Below are positions 17,191 through 25,727 of a stretch of 64,000 bases of DNA, piece after piece; position 1 is the first letter of the stretch, and each line of letters starts with the position of its first letter. Under the pieces are notes generated by a model. That model did no database searches, had not been told where the DNA came from, and saw nothing but the letters and a program-made list of their open reading frames with translations. Both the position numbers and the translations under genes were made by a program. The stretch is from positions 248,001 through 312,000 of the forward strand of contig NZ_CP132204.1 in NCBI RefSeq assembly GCF_030718995.1. Reading direction: 5' to 3'. This DNA comes from Arthrobacter oryzae (lineage in GTDB: Bacteria > Actinomycetota > Actinomycetes > Actinomycetales > Micrococcaceae).

Positions 17191-18044
17191 GGCTGTACCT
17201 TTTGTTCGGAAGGGCTGGATTGCTCGGGAGGGCCGGAATTGTCATGGTGCTGGCCGTGGTCGTCGTCCTCGTCGTCCTCAAGGTCCCGACGGTAGTCGTC
17301 CTTCACCATGCGCCACCAGATGAACAGCGCGAAGCCGGCGAACACAATCCACTCCACGGAGTAGAAGAGGTTTAGCCAGTTCACCTGCTGGGCCGGGGGC
17401 TGCGGGCCGATGCGCAGGGGCTTTAGCTCGCTGCCGGCAGCCGCGGCGCTGACGTCGGAGCCTCCGGCCACCTCGGACGTGGCGGCGACGAACCCCGGAT
17501 AGCTGCTGACTTCCCAGACGTTGATCAGTTCGGCCACGGACACCGCAGTCGCGAATCCGCTTTCGGGGGCGGTGTTGGGCAGCGGCGCCTCGGACGGCAG
17601 GAGCCGTCCGGTCAGTTCAATAACGCCCGACGGCGGCGGCCCGGCTTCCGCCGTATCGGCCACCCATCCGCGCGCCACCGGGATCCATGTCCGGGGTGAT
17701 GCGCCAACGCCGCTGAGGACGGGGGCATCCTGGACCGCAAACGCCGAGACAACCCAATAGCCAGTGGCGCCGCCGTTGAGGCGGCCCGGAACCAGCACCT
17801 GTTTGTCGGGATCGTAGGTTCCTTTGGCGGTGACCATCTGGTCCGCCACGGAGCCGAGGAAGAAGTCACCCGGCTGCAGTACCGAGATGAGCGGCTTGCT
17901 CTCCTCAGTGCCGGACGAAACAGGCGCCTCCGGCTGGGTTGACCTGCCGAATTGCCACTGGCTCAGCAGCACGAAAACCCCGGAAATAACGATCGCAAAC
18001 ACCAGGCCTGCGATCCAGCGGGGTTTGAGGGCAGTTTTCAACAC
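17187..18044 (-). CDS. SURF1-family cytochrome oxidase assembly protein
   Basis: A 285-residue protein with the SURF1 plan: an N-terminal membrane anchor (RWIAGLVFAIVISGVFVLLSQWQFGR), a periplasmic domain carrying the family pieces KGTYDPDKQVLVPGR and PVARGWVAD with a TGRLLPSEAPLPN stretch, and a C-terminal membrane segment (NWLNLFYSVEWIVFAGFALFIWW) before a charged Asp/Glu/His-rich tail. SURF1 proteins help insert heme into aa3-type oxidase. The start is GTG, with no obvious ribosome-binding site. It is coupled to the DUF3817 gene by a 4-bp overlap. Confidence 0.88.
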   Translation of the reverse strand: MLKTALKPRWIAGLVFAIVISGVFVLLSQWQFGRSTQPEAPVSSGTEESKPLISVLQPGDFFLGSVADQMVTAKGTYDPDKQVLVPGRLNGGATGYWVVSAFAVQDAPVLSGVGASPRTWIPVARGWVADTAEAGPPPSGVIELTGRLLPSEAPLPNTAPESGFATAVSVAELINVWEVSSYPGFVAATSEVAGGSDVSAAAAGSELKPLRIGPQPPAQQVNWLNLFYSVEWIVFAGFALFIWWRMVKDDYRRDLEDDEDDDHGQHHDNSGPPEQSSPSEQKVQP

Positions 18045-18090
18045 ACGTTAACCGTACTTCGTCCGCGTGTAGAACAACGAAACGGGGGTA

Positions 18091-18145
18091 GCGCGAGCGA
18101 ACACTTGGGGCCGCTCGCAATGGGGCCCCAAGTGTACGTTCGCGC
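18091..18145. repeat. Imperfect 22-bp inverted repeat between the EIIA and SURF1 genes
   Basis: Two 22-nt arms (18091-18112 and 18124-18145) match in inverted orientation at 20 of 22 positions around an 11-nt loop; the core is ACACTTGGGGCC. It sits just after the EIIA gene in minus-strand direction but lacks a T-run, so it may be a terminator-like hairpin or a dispersed REP-like element. No second copy is visible in the window. Confidence 0.7.
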
Positions 18146-18170
18146 AGTTTTGAGCTGCCAGCCCCGATGT

Positions 18171-18659
18171 CTAGTGGTCGAAGAACACCAGGCTGGAGTT
18201 GATGAGCTCGGCGATCACTTCGGGATCGTAGGCCCGGCGCAGGGATTCCCGGAACGACTCCTTCGACAGGGAGCGGGCCAGGGTGGCGAGCACCTCAAGG
18301 TGGTCCGAGAAAGAGCTGGCCGGCGTGGCGATGAGCAGGATGACCGTGGCCGGCCCGTCGGCCGCACCGAAGTCCAGGGCTTTTCCGTACTTGGTGATGC
18401 CCACAGCGATGGAGGTCCGCGACACGAACTCGCTGCGGGCGTGCGGAAGACCGACTCCCCCGGGCAGGCCGGTGGCCAGCTGGTGTTCCCGGGCGTTGAC
18501 GTGCTTCAGGAAGCCGTCGAGGTCCGAGACGCGCCCGGCCGCATGGAGCCGTTGCGCGAGCTGGGTCGCTGCGTCAACCTTGTCCTTGGCATCAAGCTCA
18601 AGAATCACCATTTCCGGCGTGGTGAGTTCGGCATCGTACCGGTCCAGTGGTTCCGCCAA
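18171..18659 (-). CDS. Orphan PTS fructose/mannitol-type EIIA domain protein
   Basis: A 162-residue single-domain EIIA of the fructose/nitrogen (PTS_EIIA_2) family. The phospho-accepting His is in GGVGLPHARSEFV (residue about 73), followed by SIAVGITKYGKALDFGAADGPATVILLIATP and the C-terminal SFRESLRRAYDPEVIAELI. In sugar uptake EIIA relays phosphate from HPr to EIIB; no EIIB, EIIC, HPr or EI gene is present here, so a regulatory (EIIANtr-like) role or partnership with distant EIIBC is possible. The start is TTG with AAGGGA about 7 nt upstream. It lies 49 bp downstream of glpD on the same strand and could be co-transcribed. Confidence 0.82.
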   Translation of the reverse strand: MAEPLDRYDAELTTPEMVILELDAKDKVDAATQLAQRLHAAGRVSDLDGFLKHVNAREHQLATGLPGGVGLPHARSEFVSRTSIAVGITKYGKALDFGAADGPATVILLIATPASSFSDHLEVLATLARSLSKESFRESLRRAYDPEVIAELINSSLVFFDH

Positions 18660-18708
18660 GAGTTGTCCCTTCAGTGAGGCAGGAGGCGCGCGTCAGGCAT
18701 CTGCCTTG

Positions 18709-20460
18709 TCAGCGCAACGGGACGATGTCCTCGACGCCCAGGCGCGCGGCGTCGGCAGATTCATCGTCAGGCTGCTCCTGGCTCAGCCGTTCGGCTTCCA
18801 CCCGGGCAAGGTAATGCTTGATTTCGCTTTCGCGCTGCGCATCGCTCCAGCCAAGAATTTCCCCCATCAGCTTAGCGACTACGGGGACGGCGGACACACC
18901 CCGGTCCCAGGACTCAATGGAAATGCGGGTTCTGCGCGTCAAAACGTCGTGTACATGACGCGCCCCTTCATGGGTGGCCGCGTAGACCGCTTCGGCCTGG
19001 AGGTAGTCGTCGGCTCCAGGCAACGGTTCGGCCAGGGCCGGGTTTTCCTTGATGAGGGCCAGGACTTCCGCGGCCATCGATCCGTACCGGTTGAGCAGGT
19101 GTTCAATCCGGGCCACATGCACGCCGGTTTCCTCTGCCGTCCGGTTCCGGCGGTTCCACGCCGCTTTGAAGCCGCTGGCGCCCAGCAGGGGGATGGTGTC
19201 GGTGCAGCTGGGCGGAACGCGTTCGTCCATGCTCCGCGTTGCTTCGTCGACGGCGTCCTTGGCCATGACACGGTAGGTGGTCCACTTGCCGCCGGCCACC
19301 ACCACAAGGCCCGGCACCGGATGTGCCACCACGTGTTCGCGGGAAAGCTTTGCCGTTGAGTCGTTCTCGCCGGCCAGGAGCGGACGCAGCCCGGCGTAGA
19401 CGCCTTCGACGTCCTCCCTGGTCAGGGGCCGCTTCATCACCTTGTTGACGTGCTCGAGGATGTAGTCGATGTCCTTGCTGGACGCAGCCGGGTGCGCCTT
19501 GTCCAAATGCCAATCCGTGTCCGTGGTGCCAATGATCCAGTGCCGGCCCCACGGAATGACGAACAGCACCGATTTTTCGGTCCGCAGGATCAGCCCGACA
19601 GTCGACTGGAACCGGTCGCGCGGGACCACCAGGTGGATGCCTTTGGAGGCACGCACCTTCAACTGCCCGCGGTCCGTCACCATGGCCTGGGTTTCATCGG
19701 TCCAGACGCCGGTGGCGTTGATGACCTGCTTGGCCCGGATGCTGAAGGTGGAACCGTCCTCACGGTTGACCACCTTGGCGCCAACCACCCGCTCGCCTTC
19801 GCGCAGGAAATCGACCACAGCCGTTTGGTTGACTGCATGGGCGCCGTAATACGCCGCGGTGCGGATGAGGTTGGCCACGTACTTGGCGTCGTCAACCTGG
19901 CCGTCGTAGTAGCGGATGGAGCCGACGAAGGCGTCATCCTTCAGGCTCGGCGCAGCCCGCAATGTGCCGCGGCGGGACAGGTGCTTATGGAACGGGACGC
20001 CCCTCTGGTGGCCGCTGGAAATGGACATGACGTCGTACAGGGCAATACCCGCGCCCACGTAAGGCCTTTCGAAGAAGGGCCTGGTCAGCGGGTAGAGGAA
20101 AGGTACTGGCCGGGCAAGGTGGGGGGCGATTTCGGACAACAGCAGGCCGCGTTCGTGAAGTGCTTCCTTCACCAGCCCGAAATCGAGCATTTCGAGGTAG
20201 CGCAGGCCGCCGTGGATGAGCTTGGAGGACCGTGACGACGTACCTGCGGCCCAGTCGCTGGCCTCCACGATGCCCACGCTCAGGCCGCGGGTCACTGCGT
20301 CCAGCGCGGCGCCGGTGCCCACGATGCCGCCGCCGACGATGAGGATGTCGAGTTCCTTGCCCGGCTCCATCGTTGCCTTGAGCGCCGCCAGCGACGCTTC
20401 CCTGGCGGCAGGGCCAAGTGCCCCCTGGGGAAAGGACGAACCACCGGAAGAACTGTTCAT
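18709..20460 (-). CDS. glpD: Glycerol-3-phosphate dehydrogenase (FAD-dependent, aerobic)
   Basis: A 583-residue flavoenzyme oxidising glycerol-3-phosphate to dihydroxyacetone phosphate and passing electrons to quinone. FAD-binding DILIVGGGIVGTGAALDAVTRGL sits at about residues 38-60, followed by AAGTSSRSSKLIHGGLRYLE, the GlpD signature, and later KGIHLVVPR and IPWGRHWIIGTTDTDW. The C-terminal domain (TGVHVARIEHLLNRYGSMA, and ATHEGARHVHDVLTRRTRIS) is the DAO_C domain of GlpD. GGAGGCG precedes the ATG. No glpF, glpK or glpR-type repressor is adjacent. A hairpin separates it from guaB3 upstream. Confidence 0.95.
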   Translation of the reverse strand: MNSSSGGSSFPQGALGPAAREASLAALKATMEPGKELDILIVGGGIVGTGAALDAVTRGLSVGIVEASDWAAGTSSRSSKLIHGGLRYLEMLDFGLVKEALHERGLLLSEIAPHLARPVPFLYPLTRPFFERPYVGAGIALYDVMSISSGHQRGVPFHKHLSRRGTLRAAPSLKDDAFVGSIRYYDGQVDDAKYVANLIRTAAYYGAHAVNQTAVVDFLREGERVVGAKVVNREDGSTFSIRAKQVINATGVWTDETQAMVTDRGQLKVRASKGIHLVVPRDRFQSTVGLILRTEKSVLFVIPWGRHWIIGTTDTDWHLDKAHPAASSKDIDYILEHVNKVMKRPLTREDVEGVYAGLRPLLAGENDSTAKLSREHVVAHPVPGLVVVAGGKWTTYRVMAKDAVDEATRSMDERVPPSCTDTIPLLGASGFKAAWNRRNRTAEETGVHVARIEHLLNRYGSMAAEVLALIKENPALAEPLPGADDYLQAEAVYAATHEGARHVHDVLTRRTRISIESWDRGVSAVPVVAKLMGEILGWSDAQRESEIKHYLARVEAERLSQEQPDDESADAARLGVEDIVPLR

Positions 20461-20539
20461 TTCACGCCTCCATCCGCATCAAACCTCGTAGTTCACCAGA
20501 CTACTTCCTAGGCATGCGGATGGGCAGGGCCCATTTGGG

Positions 20540-20565
20540 GCCGGTCCCGGAGTCCCGGGACCGGC
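20540..20565 (-). terminator. Hairpin after guaB3
   Basis: Perfect 11-bp stem (GCCGGTCCCGG at 20540-20550 against 20555-20565) with a 4-nt loop, 38 bp beyond the guaB3 stop in minus-strand direction. There is no T-run, so it is a terminator-like structure rather than a classic intrinsic terminator. Confidence 0.55.
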
Positions 20566-20603
20566 TCAGTCGTGGAGGTGGCGGGTCAGCTTCGGGTGGC
20601 GTT

Positions 20604-21740
20604 TCAGTTTCCGGAGTAGGGGGACACGACGACGTCGACCCGCTGGAATTCCTTCAGGTCCGAATAGCCGGTGGTTGCCATGGAGCGGCGGAGGGCGCCG
20701 ATCAGGTTGGACGTGCCGTTGGTGTGGTGGCCGGGACCGAAGAGGACCTCCTCGAGCGGGCCCACAGTGCCGACGTTGACCCTGTCGCCGCGCGGCAGTT
20801 CCAGGTGGTGGGCCTCCTGGCCCCAGTGCCAGCCCTTGCCCGGCGCTTCTTCGGCGCGCGCCAGCGCGCTCCCGAGCATCACGGCGTCAGCGCCCATGGC
20901 AATGGCCTTGACGATGTCGCCGGAGGAACCCATGCCGCCGTCGGCAATCACGTGAACGTAACGACCGCCGGACTCATCCATGTAGTCGCGGCGGGCCGCG
21001 GCGACGTCGGAAATGGCGGAAGCCATGGGCGAGTGGATGCCCAGGGCGCGACGGGTGGTTGTGGTGGCGCCGCCGCCGAAGCCCACGAGCACGCCGGCGG
21101 CGCCGGTGCGCATGAGGTGGAGGGCAGGGGTGTATCCGGCCGCGCCACCCACGATCACCGGGACATCGAGCTCATAGATGAACTGCTTGAGGTTCAGCGG
21201 CTCGTGGTCCTTGGAGACGTGCTCGGCCGAAACCGTGGTCCCCCGGATCACGAAGATGTCCACGCCGGCCGCGACGACAGTCTTGTAGTGCTCCTGCGTG
21301 CGCTGCGGGGTGAGCGAGCCGGCCACCGTCACGCCGGCGGCCCGGATCTCGGCCAGGCGGGAGGTTATCAGTTCCGGCTGGATCGGCGCCTGGTAGAGCT
21401 CCTGCATCCGCCGGGTGACGGCCGGGCTGTTGGTCTCGTCCTCCAGAGCCCCGATCTGGTCAAGCACCGACTGGGGGTCCTCGTACCGGGTCCAGAGACC
21501 CTCAAGGTCCAGCACGCCCAGGCCGCCGAGGCGCCCCAGGGCAATGGCGGTCTCGGGCGACATCGCCGAGTCCATGGGCGCCGCGATCACCGGCATGTCG
21601 AACTTGTAGGCATCTATCTGCCACGAGACCGAAACGTCCTTGGGATCACGCGTACGACGGTTGGGGACGATCGCGATGTCATCCAGGGAGTAGGCACGAC
21701 GCCCACGCTTGCCACGGCCAATCTCAATCTCATAAGTCAC
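20604..21740 (-). CDS. GuaB3-family IMP dehydrogenase-like protein
   Basis: A 378-residue member of the actinobacterial GuaB3 family, an IMP dehydrogenase paralogue lacking the two CBS domains. Evidence: N-terminal EIEIGRGKRGRRAYSLDDIAIVP, MPVIAAPMDSAMSPETAIALGRLGG, and the phosphate-binding GVLVGFGGGATTTTRRALGI in place of the catalytic-loop Cys motif GSICTTR of GuaB. The C-terminus includes VIADGGMGSSGDIVKAIAMGADAVMLGSALARAEEAPG. Its biochemical role is less certain than that of GuaB; because the Cys loop is missing, a GMP-reductase-like or regulatory role is possible. The start is GTG with AAGTGG upstream. It is divergent from the subtilase gene. Confidence 0.88.
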   Translation of the reverse strand: MTYEIEIGRGKRGRRAYSLDDIAIVPNRRTRDPKDVSVSWQIDAYKFDMPVIAAPMDSAMSPETAIALGRLGGLGVLDLEGLWTRYEDPQSVLDQIGALEDETNSPAVTRRMQELYQAPIQPELITSRLAEIRAAGVTVAGSLTPQRTQEHYKTVVAAGVDIFVIRGTTVSAEHVSKDHEPLNLKQFIYELDVPVIVGGAAGYTPALHLMRTGAAGVLVGFGGGATTTTRRALGIHSPMASAISDVAAARRDYMDESGGRYVHVIADGGMGSSGDIVKAIAMGADAVMLGSALARAEEAPGKGWHWGQEAHHLELPRGDRVNVGTVGPLEEVLFGPGHHTNGTSNLIGALRRSMATTGYSDLKEFQRVDVVVSPYSGN

Positions 21741-21820
21741 GTGACCACTTTACTTGACCACGCGGGATACGGCGGGGCGACGCCCCGCGGCCATCCCGGA
21801 AACTGATAGTCCACCCTTTA

Positions 21821-21848
21821 TTGACACGTTTTGTCAACCATTTACAAG
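21821..21848 (+). promoter_or_regulatory. Possible promoter of the subtilase gene with a palindromic -35 box
   Basis: TTGACA at 21821-21826 is a perfect -35 hexamer and is also the left arm of a perfect palindrome (TTGACA-N5-TGTCAA, 21821-21837). TACAAG at 21843-21848, with a 16-nt spacer, is a moderate -10. The palindrome over the -35 suggests a repressor site. The promoter lies about 110 bp before the chosen TTG start in an unusually AT-rich stretch. Confidence 0.4.
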
Positions 21849-21960
21849 TTATGAAAATACCTTTACGTTTACTCTCGGTTACCACCTGATCCACCACGTG
21901 ACCATCCATCACTCCACCCTCCGGGCCACCCGTGTGCCCGATCCGAGAAAGAAGTTCCCT

Positions 21961-23886
21961 TTGGTAAGAGCAGGAAGTGCATCAGTCAGGCGCCACCGCA
22001 TCGTGGCCCTGTCGCTCGCCGCAGCAGTCGGCACCCTGGCCTTCGCCAGTTCGCCGGTCTTCGCCACCACTGAGGGCGGGGACGCCGCAGCCGGACCGGC
22101 CGCGGCCCAAACCGCCACGGTCCAGGACGTCGCCTCCGGCGAGGCCTATACGAAATTCATCGTGGTTTACAAGGAGACGGCGGCAAACGCCACCCCGAAC
22201 GGACGCGCCAATGCGTGGGGCAAGGCGGCCGGCTCCCAAGGCGTGACCGTGAAGGAAGTACGCACCCTGGCTACCGGCGGTACGCTGATCGAGGCGGACA
22301 AGGCACTGTCCGGGCAGGACGCCCGGGATTTCATGGCGGACATTGCGGCAACCGGGGCGGTGGAGTCCGTTGAGCCTGACGCCCGGATGACCGTTGCGCT
22401 CACGCCGAACGACCCCCGCTACGGGGAGCAGTGGGATTTCACCGCCACGAACGGCATGCGGATCCCCGGCGCATGGGACGTCGCCACCGGGACGGGCGTG
22501 ACAGTGGCGGTTATCGACACCGGGATCACGGCCCACGCCGACCTCGACGCGAATGTGCTCCCGGGCTATGACTTCGTCTCCGACGCCACCGCGGCGCGCG
22601 ACGGCAACGGCCGCGACGCCAACGCGCAGGACCAGGGCGACTGGTACGCCGCCGGAGAGTGCGGGCAGACGACGGCCGGCAACAGCTCCTGGCACGGCAC
22701 CCACGTCGCCGGCACCGTGGCAGCCGTGACCGGCAACGCCACGGGTGTTGCCGGCGTCGCACCCAACGCCAAAGTGGTGCCCGTCAGGGTCCTGGCCAAG
22801 TGCGGCGGATCACTGTCCGACATTGCCGATGCGATCATCTGGTCGGCCGGCGGAACGGTCTCAGGCATCCCTGCCAACGCCAACCCCGCCAAGGTCATCA
22901 ACATGAGCCTGGGCGGATCCGGCTCCTGCGGCAGCACCTACCAGGCTGCCATCGATTCCGCAGTGTCCCGCGGAGCCACGGTGGTAGTCGCGGCCGGCAA
23001 CAGCAACCAGGACGCTTCCGGATTCCGGCCCGCGAACTGCAACAGCGTTGTGAGCGTGGCTGCCAGCAACCCGAGCGGCAGCCTTTCCTACTACTCCAAC
23101 TACGGCGCCACGGTGGACCTGACCGCGCCTGGTGGTGACGTCAGGGTGACCGGCGGCGGCATCCTCTCCACCATCAACACGGGCACCACCACGCCGTCCT
23201 CCGCCGGTTACGCCAACTACCAGGGCACGTCCATGGCCGCTCCCCACGTGGCCGGGCTCGCCGCGCTGATGAAATCCAAGACGTCCTCGCTCACCCCGGC
23301 TCAGGTCGAGTCCACGCTCAAGCAGGGAACCCGGGCCATGCCGGGCGGCTGCACCACCGGCTGCGGCGCAGGACTCTCGGACGCCACCAAGACCATGGGC
23401 CTGCTCGGCGGGACCACTCCCCCGCCGTCGGGCAACCTGTTGCTGAACCCGGGCTTCGAAGAGGGCGCGGTCTCGTGGACCTCCGACCATGCCGACACTT
23501 TTGAGACCGGAGCCAATGCCCGCACGGGCACGCGGTTCGCCGGGCTCAACGGCTGGGGCCAGGCAACGTCCTACAAGCTAGACCAAGCGTTTGCTGTCCC
23601 CTCCACCGTGTCTGCCGCGCAACTGTCCTTCTACTTGAAGGTGCAGTCGGACGAAACCACTGCCAGCACCGCGTACGACACCCTGAAAGTCCAGGTCATC
23701 AGCGGCGGAACCACCGCCACGCTGGCCACCTACTCCAACCTCAACGAGTCAACCGGCTACGTCCAGAAGCAACTGGACCTTTCCGCCTACAAGGGCAAGA
23801 GCGTGACCCTGCGCTTCCTGGGCGTCGAGGATTCATCGCTGTCGACGTATTTCTTCCTTGATGACACCTCCGTGACCGCCTCCTAG
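21961..23886 (+). CDS. Secreted subtilase (S8 serine peptidase) with I9 propeptide and C-terminal jelly-roll-like domain
   Basis: A 641-residue exported protease. Signal peptide: RRHRIVALSLAAAVGTLAFA ending SSPVFA. An inhibitor-I9-like propeptide follows (YTKFIVVYKETAANATPNGR to AVESVEPDARM). The catalytic domain has Asp in VAVIDTGITAH (D186), His in WHGTHVAGTVA (H245) and Ser in GTSMAAPHVAGLAALM (S424). The last 150 residues (LLLNPGFEEGAVSWTSDHAD to the end) form a predicted beta-sandwich accessory domain, often a pre-peptidase or carbohydrate-binding-like module. The TTG start at 21961 was chosen because AGAAAGAAG lies 6 nt upstream and it begins at the signal peptide; the frame is open further upstream without a plausible N-terminus. 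Four or more Cys suggest disulfides. A terminator follows. Confidence 0.88.
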   Translation: MVRAGSASVRRHRIVALSLAAAVGTLAFASSPVFATTEGGDAAAGPAAAQTATVQDVASGEAYTKFIVVYKETAANATPNGRANAWGKAAGSQGVTVKEVRTLATGGTLIEADKALSGQDARDFMADIAATGAVESVEPDARMTVALTPNDPRYGEQWDFTATNGMRIPGAWDVATGTGVTVAVIDTGITAHADLDANVLPGYDFVSDATAARDGNGRDANAQDQGDWYAAGECGQTTAGNSSWHGTHVAGTVAAVTGNATGVAGVAPNAKVVPVRVLAKCGGSLSDIADAIIWSAGGTVSGIPANANPAKVINMSLGGSGSCGSTYQAAIDSAVSRGATVVVAAGNSNQDASGFRPANCNSVVSVAASNPSGSLSYYSNYGATVDLTAPGGDVRVTGGGILSTINTGTTTPSSAGYANYQGTSMAAPHVAGLAALMKSKTSSLTPAQVESTLKQGTRAMPGGCTTGCGAGLSDATKTMGLLGGTTPPPSGNLLLNPGFEEGAVSWTSDHADTFETGANARTGTRFAGLNGWGQATSYKLDQAFAVPSTVSAAQLSFYLKVQSDETTASTAYDTLKVQVISGGTTATLATYSNLNESTGYVQKQLDLSAYKGKSVTLRFLGVEDSSLSTYFFLDDTSVTAS

Positions 23887-23911
23887 CCCCCACGCGGGCA
23901 CAAGTATTGAG

Positions 23912-23951
23912 GGAACCGCCGGCTGCGCATTCTTGCGCCGCCGGCGGTTCC
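23912..23951 (+). terminator. Terminator-like hairpin after the subtilase gene
   Basis: A 12-bp perfect stem (GGAACCGCCGGC at 23912-23923 against 23940-23951), with a further GCGC/GCGC pairing inside the 16-nt loop, 26 bp after the stop. The following T content is low, so termination strength is uncertain. Confidence 0.65.
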
Positions 23952-24106
23952 TGCGTGAAATGCCCCGGCTGGCAGTCTGGTACCGCCGTCAGACGCCGAC
24001 AACGAACCCGGGGACAAGTCCCCATCGCGTGGCGTCGGATCATGGAATAGTTTGAACTGACACGCCGCAGGCGGGTATCACCGGCAGGAACAATTTGGGG
24101 GAAACT

Positions 24107-25027
24107 ATGGCGCCAGGCTTTTACGGTGCTGACATCGAACAGCTTCGGGCACTGTCAAAATCCCTGGGTCAATCAGGGACCCGGCTGAAGAACGTGGAAT
24201 CCAGCGTCAATTCGCTGGTTCAATCTGCTGCCTGGAAGGGCTCAGACGGGGACAAGTTCCGCACTGAATGGACTTCCACCCTGCGCCCCATGCTGAACCG
24301 GTCTTCGGAGTCGCTCAACAGCCAGTCGAAAGTCCTGCTGGCCCATGCCAGCGAGCAGGAACGAGCCAGCGAAGGCGGCGGCACTACTTCGTCCCCTGGA
24401 CCGGCTGCCCCTGCCCCGGTGTCCCCTGCTCAGGGTGCCCCGGCACCGGCGTCCCAGTCGACGCCGGCTGCGGTTCGGAACTGGGGCGATGCCTTTACGG
24501 ACCCCAACTACGAACACGCGCCTTCGGGACTTGAATGGCTGCTGGAGAAGTGGGGGGCTGACGACGGCAGCGGGGCGTCGAAGATCACGAGCGCACTTCA
24601 GTTTGTGGCCGACAAGTTCAGTTGGAACATCGACCTGGCGAAAGTCGAAGCCGGCACCAGCAAGTTTTTCGACTCCATGAAGGTGGTGGGCAAGGGCCTT
24701 GTGGTGCTGGGCATGGGTCTCGGCGTCTTGGACATCATGTCAGGCTACGAGAACCGTGATCCCTTCCGCGTGGCCGATGGCGCCGTAGGAGGAGGCCTTG
24801 CCCTTGCCGCCGGCATAGCCGCTGCAACCGGCGTAGGCCTGCCCGTCGCGGCCGCCATTGGCGGCGCCGGCCTACTGTGGGGTCTTGCTTCCATGGCGTC
24901 CGGCGATGTTCCGGTCACCAAGAGGATCTGGGACTTCGGTTCGGGGGTAGTGGGCGGGGTGAAAGACCTTGCCAACGGTGCCAAAGACGCCCTGGGGTGG
25001 GCGGGCGGTAAGCTCGGATTCGGCTAG
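24107..25027 (+). CDS. WXG100-like protein with glycine-rich hydrophobic C-terminal domain
   Basis: A 306-residue protein. Residues 1-90 look like a helical hairpin of the WXG100/ESAT-6 type with a literal WKG turn (SAAWKGSDGDKF, residues 43-45). A Pro/Ala/Ser linker follows (about 95-130), then a C-terminal domain with an amphipathic part (DKFSWNIDLAKVEAGTSKFF) and long Gly/Ala-rich hydrophobic stretches (VVGKGLVVLGMGLGVLDIM and GGGLALAAGIAAATGVGLPV, then VAAAIGGAGLLWGLASMASG). WXG proteins are type VII secretion substrates, so this may be an exported effector or a membrane-active toxin; no secretion ATPase is in the window. The ATG at 24107 has GGGGGAAA just upstream. The next two genes follow closely and probably form an operon. 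Confidence 0.65.
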   Translation: MAPGFYGADIEQLRALSKSLGQSGTRLKNVESSVNSLVQSAAWKGSDGDKFRTEWTSTLRPMLNRSSESLNSQSKVLLAHASEQERASEGGGTTSSPGPAAPAPVSPAQGAPAPASQSTPAAVRNWGDAFTDPNYEHAPSGLEWLLEKWGADDGSGASKITSALQFVADKFSWNIDLAKVEAGTSKFFDSMKVVGKGLVVLGMGLGVLDIMSGYENRDPFRVADGAVGGGLALAAGIAAATGVGLPVAAAIGGAGLLWGLASMASGDVPVTKRIWDFGSGVVGGVKDLANGAKDALGWAGGKLGFG

Positions 25028-25076
25028 CTGAGCGGCACCCTGAGAAAGATGCGGCACCAGCGGATAAAAGGACTTC

Positions 25077-25727
25077 ATGACTGAGCAGAAACTGCCCGAC
25101 GCGGCGTACCGCGTCACGAGCCACGAGATTTTGGCGTTGCTCGCCTTCGAGCCGGGACCCGGCACGCGACTGACCCGCCGGGCGCTGGGGCTGGCGGACC
25201 TGCCGGACGACCACGACCTGGTCCGGGCCGGCGTCGGCACCCTTAACGTCAGGGATACCGCCTCGGTTGATGGTGAGAAGGTCAGCCTTCACGGCCCCGC
25301 CCGCCACCTCGCCCGGGTCTTCAGCTCCGCAACGCTGTGGTTCGACATCACCAGGGTTGGGCCGGACGCGGTGGCGCCGGCCTATATTGCAGACTCCCCC
25401 GTTGGCCGGGTGGCACTCTTCCTGCGTCCCCTGAGTGAGTACGTGTGCCTGCCCATGAATGAAGGTGCGGCCATCATGGACATGGTGGAGGCCACAGTCA
25501 ACGACGCCGTCGCGGAAGCCACGTCGCCGTCCGGCGGGATCGTAACCTCCCGCCGCTACGACGGCACGGCTGAGCCCGCCATCGCAAACATCAAGGTGCT
25601 AGAGAACGGTGTCCTCCAACTGGCCGCAGCCCCGCTCGACGACAGCGGCCAACTGACGGTGAGGGATCTGGCGGCCGGGGAAAAGCCTGGCGCGGCAGTC
25701 CGCGCGCTCCTGTCGGTGCCGGCATGA
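25077..25727 (+). CDS. Unrecognised protein, possible chaperone/partner in the WXG cassette
   Basis: A 216-residue soluble protein with no recognised family. It starts TEQKLPDAAYRVTSHEILAL and contains a mixed alpha/beta pattern (VRAGVGTLNVRDTASVDGEKVSLHG as short strands, ARHLARVFSSATLWFDITRV), with no signal peptide and no membrane segments. Its size, its position directly after a WXG-type gene and its general layout recall EspG-type or other type VII substrate chaperones, but I see no diagnostic motif, so this is inference. It is 49 bp downstream of the WXG gene and its TGA overlaps the start of the next gene (ATGA), which implies coupled translation with the membrane protein. Confidence 0.6.
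   Translation: MTEQKLPDAAYRVTSHEILALLAFEPGPGTRLTRRALGLADLPDDHDLVRAGVGTLNVRDTASVDGEKVSLHGPARHLARVFSSATLWFDITRVGPDAVAPAYIADSPVGRVALFLRPLSEYVCLPMNEGAAIMDMVEATVNDAVAEATSPSGGIVTSRRYDGTAEPAIANIKVLENGVLQLAAAPLDDSGQLTVRDLAAGEKPGAAVRALLSVPA

Noticed and set aside
25077..25727. Naming the second gene of the WXG cassette EspG
   Set aside because: Position and size are suggestive, but I see no diagnostic EspG motif, so it is left as unrecognised.
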